Source: Lachnospiraceae bacterium
Lineage (GTDB): Bacteria; Bacillota; Clostridia; Lachnospirales; Lachnospiraceae
Assembly: GCA_017964055.1 (NCBI GenBank)
Contig: JAGCSS010000108.1
Span: 1 to 5,081 of the forward strand
Direction: 5' to 3'
Length of the DNA stretch: 5,081 bases
The first letter of the stretch is position 1. Each line of letters starts with the position of its first letter. Both the position numbers and the translations under genes were made by a program. Shown one piece after another: positions 1 through 5,081 of this stretch. The notes below the pieces were generated by a model. It made no database searches. It saw only the letters and a list, made by a program, of their open reading frames with translations, and was not told the DNA's origin.

Positions 1-1206
1 ACGATCGAGACCCGCGATCCCAACAAATACATCCGTCAGGTCCTGAACGAGCACAGGAGCCCGAAGCTCGAAGGTCTTCCGTCGTTTACGGGCGGTCTGG
101 TGGGGTATTTCTCGTATGACTACCTGAAATACGCCGAGCCTACACTGAAGCTGAACGCGGCCGATACGGAGGGCTTCAGGGACACGGATCTGATGCTCTT
201 CGACAGAGTCATTGCTTTTGACAATGTGAAAAAGAAAATGATCCTGATAATAAACGTTTCGCCCGACAACATAGAGACCGAGTACAACAGGGCCGAGATC
301 GAGATGAAACAGATGAAGGACCTGATACTTAACGGAAAGCCCGCCGACATCCCGAAAGGCCGCTTAAAAGGCGAATTAAAGCCGTTATTTGAGAAGGAAC
401 ACTACTGCGAGATGGTCGAGAGAGCAAAGAAACATATCTTTGAGGGCGACATCTTCCAGATAGTGTTGTCGAACAGGATCGGAGCCGACTACGAGGGCAG
501 CCTGTTTGATACATACAGGATACTCCGCACGATCAATCCTTCACCGTATATGTTCTATTTTTCGGGAGATGATATGGAGGTTGCGGGTGCCTCGCCGGAG
601 ACGCTGGTTAAGCTCGAGGACGGTGTGCTGCATACTTTCCCGCTGGCCGGCACCAGACCGAGGGGCAAGACGCCCGAGGAGGACAGGGCGCTGGAGGAGG
701 AGCTGCTGGCCGACGAAAAGGAGCTGGCAGAGCACAACATGCTCGTGGACCTCGGAAGAAACGATATCGGCAGGATAAGCAGGTTCGGGACCGTTGAGGT
801 CGAGCAGTTCCACAGTATTCAGAGGTATTCCCACGTAATGCACATCGGTTCGACGGTAAAGGGACTGATCAGGGAAGATAAGGACGCGCTGGACGCGATC
901 GATGCGATACTGCCTGCGGGGACACTTTCCGGAGCGCCCAAAATCAGGGCCTGTCAGCTCATAAACGATCTCGAGAATGACAAAAGAGGCATTTACGGCG
1001 GCGCGATAGGCTATATCGATTTTACGGGCAATCTGGACACCTGTATTGCCATAAGGATCGCATATAAAAAGAACAACAGGGTTTATGTAAGGAGCGGAGC
1101 CGGGATCGTGGCGGATTCCGTACCCGAGAAGGAATTCACGGAGTGCATGAATAAGGCGGCGGCCGTTGTAAAGGCGCTCAGGCTGGCAGAGGAGGTGGAA
1201 GAATGA
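1..1206 (+). CDS. trpE: Anthranilate synthase component I (TrpE), 5' partial
   Basis: The reading frame is open from base 1 to the TGA at 1204-1206, giving 401 codons. Full TrpE proteins are about 490-500 residues, so roughly 90-100 N-terminal residues lie upstream; the ATG at 100 is internal. TrpE converts chorismate to anthranilate with ammonia supplied by TrpG, in the cytoplasm. The chorismate-binding fold is clear: GLVGYFSYD near residues 32-40, the PLAGTRPRG motif near 213-221, [11 protein letters not shown] near 245-255, GTLSGAPK at about 307-314, and [13 protein letters not shown] near 366-378. NPSPYMFYF starts near residue 179; in characterised TrpE this segment forms part of the tryptophan feedback pocket. 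This argues for feedback inhibition and for TrpE rather than the related PabB. The other feedback motif (LLES) would lie in the missing part. The stop overlaps the trpG start, implying translational coupling. Most arginines are AGG or AGA (about 21 of 25 by hand count). Confidence 0.97.
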   Translation, partial: TIETRDPNKYIRQVLNEHRSPKLEGLPSFTGGLVGYFSYDYLKYAEPTLKLNAADTEGFRDTDLMLFDRVIAFDNVKKKMILIINVSPDNIETEYNRAEIEMKQMKDLILNGKPADIPKGRLKGELKPLFEKEHYCEMVERAKKHIFEGDIFQIVLSNRIGADYEGSLFDTYRILRTINPSPYMFYFSGDDMEVAGASPETLVKLEDGVLHTFPLAGTRPRGKTPEEDRALEEELLADEKELAEHNMLVDLGRNDIGRISRFGTVEVEQFHSIQRYSHVMHIGSTVKGLIREDKDALDAIDAILPAGTLSGAPKIRACQLINDLENDKRGIYGGAIGYIDFTGNLDTCIAIRIAYKKNNRVYVRSGAGIVADSVPEKEFTECMNKAAAVVKALRLAEEVEE

Positions 1207-1775
1207 TACTTTTGATCGATAATTACGACAGCTTCTCCTATAACCTCTATCAGCTGGTCGGGAGCATCGAGCCGAACATAAAAGTCATCAGGAATGACGC
1301 GATGACGGTCAGGGAGATAGAAGAGATGAAGCCTGCGGGCATAATCATCTCGCCGGGACCGGGAAGGCCCGAGGACTCGGGCATATGTCCGGAGGTGATC
1401 GAGAAAATGGCGGGGAAGATCCCGATACTGGGAGTCTGTCTCGGACATCAGGCGATCTGCATGGTATTCGGCGGAAAGGTATCCTACGCGTCACGACTGA
1501 TGCACGGCAAGGCCTCGGTAACGGAGTTTGACAGGACCTGCCCGCTGTTTGTCGGATGTCCTGCGGAGGCTGAGGTCGCCAGATATCACTCTCTGGCAGC
1601 CGTGGAGGATACGCTTCCGGAATGCCTTAAGGTTACGGCCCGCACAAAAGAAGGCGAGATAATGGCCGTGATGCACAGGGATTATCCGGTCTACGGCGTG
1701 CAGTTCCATCCCGAATCGATACTTACACCCAACGGAAAGCAGATGCTGCTGAATTTTGTATTTTCAACGAAATAA
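1203..1775 (+). CDS. trpG: Anthranilate synthase glutamine amidotransferase (TrpG)
   Basis: This 190-residue protein is a stand-alone class I glutamine amidotransferase, the usual length for unfused TrpG. It hydrolyses glutamine and passes ammonia to TrpE. The catalytic triad is visible: Cys79 in GVCLGHQAI, and His169 and Glu171 in VQFHPESI. The oxyanion-loop motif SPGPGRPED is at about 50-58, and the N-terminal LLIDNYDSFSYNL is typical of the TrpG/PabA family. The start is chosen at 1203 because AGAGGAGG at 1188-1195, inside the end of trpE, lies seven bases upstream and because ATGA overlaps the trpE stop. TrpG and PabA cannot be separated by sequence alone, and one protein often serves both folate and tryptophan synthesis. 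Position between trpE and trpD makes TrpG the primary role. Confidence 0.97.
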   Translation: MILLIDNYDSFSYNLYQLVGSIEPNIKVIRNDAMTVREIEEMKPAGIIISPGPGRPEDSGICPEVIEKMAGKIPILGVCLGHQAICMVFGGKVSYASRLMHGKASVTEFDRTCPLFVGCPAEAEVARYHSLAAVEDTLPECLKVTARTKEGEIMAVMHRDYPVYGVQFHPESILTPNGKQMLLNFVFSTK

Positions 1776-1822
1776 TTAAAACATGAATTAATTAATCTAA
1801 AAGACAGAAGGAGGACGAAACC
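1776..1822 (+). promoter_or_regulatory. trpG-trpD gap with strong ribosome binding site
   Basis: The 47-base gap is AT-rich and contains the palindrome ATTAATTAAT at 1787-1796. A near-perfect Shine-Dalgarno sequence, AAGGAGG at 1808-1814, sits eight bases before the trpD ATG and fixes that start. There is no GC-rich hairpin with a T-run, so no terminator is seen, and no convincing -35/-10 pair. trpD is probably on the same transcript as trpEG but initiates translation independently. Confidence 0.85.
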
Positions 1823-2848
1823 ATGATAAAAGAAGGAATCATCAAGATCGTAAACAAAGAGGACCTGAGCTATGACGAGGCTTATACCGTAATGAACGAG
1901 ATCATGAACGGCGAGACCACACCCACTCAGAACGCCGCATTTCTCGCGGCACTCTCTACAAAGAGCACTAAGGCCGAGACCATCGACGAGATATCGGGCT
2001 GCGCTGCGGCGATGAGAGATCATGCCACCGTGGTAGATACAAAGGGCATGGAGACCATGGAGATCGTAGGTACCGGCGGTGACGGAGCGCACAGCTTCAA
2101 TATTTCCACCACATCTGCATTTGTCATGGCTGCCGCGGGCATCAAGGTATCCAAGCACGGAAACCGTGCGGCATCGTCCAGCTGCGGTACTGCGGACTGT
2201 CTCGAGGCACTTGGCATGAATATCCAGCAGGACCCCGACAAATGTGTTGAGATGCTCGAAAAGGCGAATTTCTGCTTTATGTTCGCCCAGAAGTACCACG
2301 CTTCGATGAAGTATGTCGGAGGCATCCGCAAGGAGCTCGGTTTCAGGACCGTATTCAATATCCTGGGCCCCATCACAAACCCCGCAAAGCCCACGTATCA
2401 GCTGCTCGGAGTATATGATGAGTATCTGGTGGAGCCGCTGGCAAAGGTTTTGATGAGCCTGGGCGTTAAGCAGGGACTCGTTGTATACGGACAGGACAAG
2501 CTGGATGAGATATCTCCTTCGGCGCCTACGACCGTATGCGATTTCATGAACGGACGCTATGCGACCTATACGATCAAGCCCGAGGATTTCGGCTTTGAGC
2601 GCTGCACGATGGATGACATCAGAGGCGGCTCGCCCGAAGAGAACGCAAAGACCGTTACGGCGATCCTCACTGGCGAGGAGAAGGGTCCGAAGCGCAATGC
2701 GGTGCTGCTGAACGCGGGAGCCGCTCTCTACGGCGCAGGAAAGGCTGAATCCATGAAGATGGGCGTAAAGCTCGCAGCGGAACTCATTGACTCGGGAAAG
2801 GCTTATGAGGCCCTTTTAAAGGCCGTAGAGGTATCAAACGCAAAATGA
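1823..2848 (+). CDS. trpD: Anthranilate phosphoribosyltransferase (TrpD)
   Basis: This 341-residue protein matches the usual length of unfused TrpD. It transfers phosphoribose from PRPP to anthranilate, releasing pyrophosphate, and belongs to the type III (nucleoside phosphorylase fold) phosphoribosyltransferases. Visible motifs are the glycine-rich PRPP loop GTGGDG at 83-88 followed by NIST at 93-96; KHGNR at 111-115; [20 protein letters not shown] at about 169-188, which contributes to anthranilate binding; and LDEIS at 227-231, whose Asp-Glu pair binds Mg-PRPP. The motif usually written GSADVLEALG reads [10 protein letters not shown] here (122-131), a mild substitution. The start has a strong ribosome site. 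The TGA at 2846-2848 overlaps the trpCF ATG by four bases. Arginine codons lean to CGN (five of eight), unlike trpE, but the number is small. Confidence 0.97.
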   Translation: MIKEGIIKIVNKEDLSYDEAYTVMNEIMNGETTPTQNAAFLAALSTKSTKAETIDEISGCAAAMRDHATVVDTKGMETMEIVGTGGDGAHSFNISTTSAFVMAAAGIKVSKHGNRAASSSCGTADCLEALGMNIQQDPDKCVEMLEKANFCFMFAQKYHASMKYVGGIRKELGFRTVFNILGPITNPAKPTYQLLGVYDEYLVEPLAKVLMSLGVKQGLVVYGQDKLDEISPSAPTTVCDFMNGRYATYTIKPEDFGFERCTMDDIRGGSPEENAKTVTAILTGEEKGPKRNAVLLNAGAALYGAGKAESMKMGVKLAAELIDSGKAYEALLKAVEVSNAK

Positions 2849-4269
2849 GTGAGAACATACTTGAAACGATCGCGGAAAACGCCAGAGAGCGCGTCAGGGA
2901 AGCAAAGAGCAGGATCTCATACGAAGAACTGGAGAAAAAGGCGTTTTCGATGAACTGCGAAACGGGTTTTCCGTTCGAGAGGGCGCTTCGGGAAGGCGAT
3001 GTGAGCTTTATCTGTGAGTGCAAAAAGGCTTCCCCGTCAAAGGGAGTTATCGCCGAGGATTTTCCGTATCTCGATATCGCGGCCGACTATGAAAGAGCCG
3101 GTGCCGCGGCGATATCGGTGCTGACCGAGCCTAAGTGGTTCATGGGGAGCGACGCGATACTCAAAGAGATTGCGGAAAACGTTACGATCCCGGTACTGCG
3201 CAAGGATTTCACGGTCGATGAATATATGATACTCGAGGCCAAAGTACTCGGTGCTTCGGCAGTCCTGCTGATCTGCGCGATCATGAGCGAGGAAGAGATC
3301 GGGAGCGCGATAAGGCTCTGCGACAGACTCGGGCTTTCTGCCCTGGTCGAGACGCACGACGAGGCTGAGATCGGCATGGCGGTCAGGGCAGGCGCGAGGA
3401 TCATCGGCGTAAACAACAGGAATCTCAAGGATTTTACTGTAGATATCCGCAACAGCGAGCGTCTGCGCAGGCTGGTTCCGAAGAATGTACTGTTTGTGGC
3501 CGAGAGCGGCATTAAAACAGGCGATGACATCGACGTTTTGAGGAAGGCCGGCGTCAACGCGGTGCTGATCGGCGAGACACTGATGAGAGCCGCGGATAAG
3601 AAAATGATGCTGGCAAGGCTTAAAGGCCGCCGTCCGAGAGTAAAGCTCTGCGGCATGAGACGCATTGAGGATATAGACTACTGCAATGAATTCAGACCGG
3701 ATTATGCCGGAATGATCATGAGTCCGGGATTTAAACGCTCGGTGGATATCGAAACGGCGCGCAGGCTTAAGGCTGCGCTCGATCCCGATATACGGATGAC
3801 CGGAGTCTATGTAAATGAGCCTGCAGAGAACATCACGGCTGCCGTGCGCGGAGGCGTGATCGACATGATACAGCTGCACGGTTCGGAGGATGAAGCCTAT
3901 ATCACGGAGCTGCGTTCACAGAACCCCGGTGTGCCGATAATAAAGGCATTTAAGCTGCAAAGCCCTGCGGATGTAAAGCATGTGATAGACTCGACCGCTG
4001 ATTTCGTACTGCTCGACTCCGGAACAGGCAGCGGCAAAGCCTTCGACTGGGAACTGCTGAAGCTGATACCCGACAGGCTGCGCGACAGATGTTTTCTGGC
4101 GGGCGGGCTGAATCCCGGCAACGTAAGCGAGGCGCTCGCGCTCTTTATGCCTTTCGCTGTCGACACGAGTTCCGGGACAGAGACGGACGGCGTAAAAGAC
4201 CGTGAAAAGATAAGGGATTTTGTTTTTGAAGCAAGAAAAGGGAATGGATGTTTACAACACAATATATAG
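2845..4269 (+). CDS. trpCF: Fused indole-3-glycerol phosphate synthase / phosphoribosylanthranilate isomerase (TrpCF)
   Basis: One uninterrupted 474-codon frame carries two (beta/alpha)8 enzymes. Residues about 1-260 are TrpC, which closes the indole ring by decarboxylation. Matches to the E. coli active site are Glu58 and Lys60 in [10 protein letters not shown], Lys120 in LRKDF, Glu169 in VETHDEAE, Asn190 in GVNNRNL and Ser221 in ESGI. Residues about 264-474 are TrpF, which isomerises phosphoribosylanthranilate. The general base is Cys269 in VKLCGM and the general acid is Asp391, followed by the phosphate-binding loop [19 protein letters not shown] (418-427) and [14 protein letters not shown] (439-452) follow. 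The linker is only a few residues. The fusion is familiar from enterobacteria, while many Firmicutes keep the genes separate. The ATG overlaps the trpD stop (ATGA) with only a weak upstream AGAGG at 2827-2831, so coupled translation is likely. The last six or so codons (after about Gly468) and the stop lie inside the repeat-like element at 4250-4285. Confidence 0.96.
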   Translation: MSENILETIAENARERVREAKSRISYEELEKKAFSMNCETGFPFERALREGDVSFICECKKASPSKGVIAEDFPYLDIAADYERAGAAAISVLTEPKWFMGSDAILKEIAENVTIPVLRKDFTVDEYMILEAKVLGASAVLLICAIMSEEEIGSAIRLCDRLGLSALVETHDEAEIGMAVRAGARIIGVNNRNLKDFTVDIRNSERLRRLVPKNVLFVAESGIKTGDDIDVLRKAGVNAVLIGETLMRAADKKMMLARLKGRRPRVKLCGMRRIEDIDYCNEFRPDYAGMIMSPGFKRSVDIETARRLKAALDPDIRMTGVYVNEPAENITAAVRGGVIDMIQLHGSEDEAYITELRSQNPGVPIIKAFKLQSPADVKHVIDSTADFVLLDSGTGSGKAFDWELLKLIPDRLRDRCFLAGGLNPGNVSEALALFMPFAVDTSSGTETDGVKDREKIRDFVFEARKGNGCLQHNI

Positions 4270-4321
4270 TATCTACTATTGTAGAAAAGGGCGTCTGGCA
4301 TACAAGATGTTGTGTAAACAT
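4248..4321 (+). repeat. Imperfect inverted repeat enclosing the CRISPR-repeat-like sequence
   Basis: ATGTTTAC at 4248-4255 is the exact reverse complement of GTAAACAT at 4314-4321. The pairing continues as AACA (4256-4259) with TGTT (4308-4311) if G4312 and T4313 are bulged, giving 12 base pairs around an interior of about 48 bases. There is no T-run after the right arm, so this is not an intrinsic terminator. The left arm is inside the trpCF coding sequence and the right arm is in the gap. It could fold the mRNA, or the arms could be the ends of a very small non-autonomous mobile element. I see no clear flanking target-site duplication. Function unknown. Confidence 0.6.
4250..4285 (+). CRISPR. 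Solitary Cas12a (type V-A) CRISPR-repeat-like sequence, no array
   Basis: This 36-base stretch starts GTTTA, like many Cas12a direct repeats, and ends TCTACTATTGTAGA. That ending is the 5-bp crRNA stem (TCTAC at 4272-4276 with GTAGA at 4281-4285) and a TATT loop. From memory, common Cas12a repeats are 35-37 bases and end in AATTTCTACTATTGTAGAT. Here the four bases before the stem are AGTA rather than AATT, and the base after it is A rather than T, so the match is degenerate at the pseudoknot positions. The bases that follow (about 4286-4308) occupy the place of a spacer, but no second repeat follows and no cas gene is visible. The trpCF stop (4267-4269) is inside the element. It would be transcribed as part of the trp mRNA. 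Chance resemblance or an unrelated small hairpin remains possible. Confidence 0.45.
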
Positions 4322-4345
4322 ATCGGCTGAGACACAAGATATAAT
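4315..4345 (+). promoter_or_regulatory. Weak candidate internal promoter for trpB
   Basis: TATAAT at 4340-4345 is a perfect consensus -10 hexamer. The best upstream partner is TAAACA at 4315-4320, four of six matches to TTGACA but with a long 19-base spacer; there is no TGn extension. The candidate -35 lies in the right arm of the inverted repeat. AT-rich sequence gives such hexamers by chance, so this is only a suggestion that trpB and downstream genes may have a secondary start. Confidence 0.25.
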
Positions 4346-4390
4346 TGAGATATTATTAGTTATGTAATTAACTCAGGATTATACAATATT

Positions 4391-4396
4391 AGGAGA
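4391..4396 (+). promoter_or_regulatory. trpB ribosome binding site
   Basis: AGGAGA lies five bases before the ATG at 4402 and fixes the trpB start. Translation of trpB therefore starts independently of trpCF, unlike the coupled trpE-trpG and trpD-trpCF pairs. Confidence 0.85.
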
Positions 4397-4401
4397 TTAT
4401 C

Positions 4402-5081
4402 ATGGGTTCAAAAGGACGTTTTGGCATTCACGGAGGGCAGTATATACCCGAGACACTGATGAATGCGGTGAATGAGCTGGAAGAAGCATACCTGAAGTAT
4501 AAGGACGATCCGGACTTTAAGAGGGAGCTGGCGACTTTGCTGGACGAATACGCGAACAGGCCGAGCAGGCTCTACTACGCAGAGAAGATGACAAAGGACC
4601 TCGGCGGCGCGAAGATATACTTAAAGCGCGAGGACCTCAACCATACCGGAGCGCATAAGATAAACAACGTACTCGGTCAGGCCCTGCTCGCGAAGAAAAT
4701 GGGCAAGACCAGGCTTATCGCAGAGACCGGCGCGGGACAGCACGGTGTGGCAACGGCTACGGCTGCGGCGCTCATGGGCATGGAATGTGTTATCTACATG
4801 GGCGAAGAAGATACGAAGAGACAGGCTCTGAACGTTTACAGGATGCGTCTGCTCGGAGCTGCGGTAGTTCCCGTAAAGACAGGCACCGCGACGTTAAAGG
4901 ACGCCGTTTCCGAGGCATTCCGTGAATGGACGGGCAGGATAGACGATACTCATTACTGCCTGGGCTCCGTTATGGGCCCCCATCCTTTCCCCACGATCGT
5001 GCGGGATTTCCAGGCGGTCATCTCACGTGAGATAAAGGCTCAGATGCTCGAAAAGGAAGGCAGACTGCCCGATGCCGTGAT
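4402..5081 (+). CDS. trpB: Tryptophan synthase beta chain (TrpB), 3' partial
   Basis: The frame is open from the ATG to the window edge, giving 226 complete codons of a protein usually near 390-400 residues. TrpB is a PLP enzyme that joins indole to serine to make tryptophan, in a complex with TrpA. The sequence begins with [19 protein letters not shown], typical of TrpB1. The PLP lysine is Lys86 in HTGAHKINN, the catalytic glutamate is Glu108 in [13 protein letters not shown] (107-119), and [20 protein letters not shown] at 134-153 and the [12 protein letters not shown] segment (about 186-197) are also family features. These mark it as the common TrpB1 form rather than TrpB2. The glycine-rich phosphate-binding region and C-terminus lie beyond the window, where trpA would be expected. 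Start chosen from the ribosome site and the family's usual N-terminus. Confidence 0.97.
   Translation, partial: MGSKGRFGIHGGQYIPETLMNAVNELEEAYLKYKDDPDFKRELATLLDEYANRPSRLYYAEKMTKDLGGAKIYLKREDLNHTGAHKINNVLGQALLAKKMGKTRLIAETGAGQHGVATATAAALMGMECVIYMGEEDTKRQALNVYRMRLLGAAVVPVKTGTATLKDAVSEAFREWTGRIDDTHYCLGSVMGPHPFPTIVRDFQAVISREIKAQMLEKEGRLPDAV

Larger units (their letters stand above)
4270..4401 (+). other. AT-rich trpCF-trpB intergenic region
   Basis: This 132-base gap is by far the longest in the operon; the other junctions are two four-base overlaps and a 47-base gap. It contains the 3' part of the CRISPR-repeat-like sequence, a spacer-length GC-richer segment (about 4289-4306), the right arm of the inverted repeat, then about 80 bases of AT-rich sequence leading to the trpB ribosome site. 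Small inverted repeats in the AT-rich part are AGTTA (4358-4362) with TAACT (4369-4373), and ATAAT (4341-4345) with ATTAT (4352-4356). I find no open reading frame of note, tRNA, T-box motif, tandem Trp codons or terminator. Confidence 0.8.

Noticed and set aside
100..102. ATG at 100 as the trpE start.
   Set aside because: The frame is open to base 1 and the upstream residues, ending [13 protein letters not shown], match TrpE; the gene simply begins before the window.
3595..3650. Frameshift or assembly error joining trpC and trpF.
   Set aside because: The frame continues smoothly through the linker, both domains are complete, and no stop or start remnant is evident between them.
3037..3879. 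Long minus-strand open frames (for example 3037-3879, 1691-2299 and 3087-3665).
   Set aside because: They lie opposite well-supported trp genes, resemble no family I know, and lack ribosome sites; they are by-products of the coding strand's composition.
4271..4319. A Cas12a-like repeat on the minus strand, since the hairpin reads TTTTCTACAATAGTAGAT there and GTTTAC also occurs upstream on that strand.
   Set aside because: The distance from GTTTAC to the end of GTAGAT is 49 bases, not about 36, and the AATA loop is less usual than TATT. The + strand reading fits better, although the near-palindromic stem makes orientation less than certain.
4248..4330. Intrinsic terminator or tryptophan attenuator at the inverted repeat.
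   Set aside because: The stem is AT-rich, bulged, with a loop of about 48 bases and no T-run after it; there are no tandem Trp codons or leader peptide.
4322..4401. A second copy of the repeat that would make a true CRISPR array.
   Set aside because: No second TCTAC-GTAGA hairpin or GTTTA-initiated 36-base copy is present, so this is not an array within the window.
4270..4401. T-box or TRAP-type tryptophan control in the gap.
   Set aside because: No T-box core motif and no regular series of GAG/TAG triplets spaced two or three bases apart.

Overview
The window is the middle of a tryptophan biosynthesis operon, all on the + strand, in the order trpE (5' end missing), trpG, trpD, a fused trpC-trpF, and trpB (3' end missing). 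Together these encode the steps from chorismate to anthranilate (TrpE with TrpG), phosphoribosylation (TrpD), isomerisation and ring closure (TrpF then TrpC, in one polypeptide), and the final condensation of indole with serine (TrpB; trpA would be expected downstream). Strong AAGGAGG-type ribosome sites, a moderately GC-rich coding sequence with AT-rich gaps, and protein sequences such as the [19 protein letters not shown] start of TrpB suggest an anaerobic Firmicute of the Clostridia, probably Lachnospiraceae or a relative. That placement is inference.

Layout: 1-1206 trpE; 1203-1775 trpG, overlapping trpE by four bases (ATGA); a 47-base AT-rich gap with a strong ribosome site; 1823-2848 trpD; 2845-4269 trpCF, again overlapping by ATGA; a 132-base AT-rich gap; 4402-5081 trpB. 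The catalytic residues I checked are present in every enzyme, so the pathway looks functional and ordinary.

The unusual part is the trpCF-trpB junction. At 4250-4285, running across the trpCF stop codon, is a 36-base stretch resembling one complete Cas12a (type V-A) CRISPR direct repeat. It starts GTTTA and ends with TCTACTATTGTAGA, the crRNA stem and loop. No second copy, no array and no cas gene is in the window. It is nested inside a longer imperfect inverted repeat (4248-4321) whose right arm is complementary to the 5' end of the repeat-like sequence. The last codons of trpCF are encoded by this element, and a candidate -10 box for trpB lies just downstream. A lone crRNA-like element within a tryptophan operon transcript could be a relic, a small mobile element, or a regulatory RNA or Cas12a processing site. 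The sequence alone does not decide among these.
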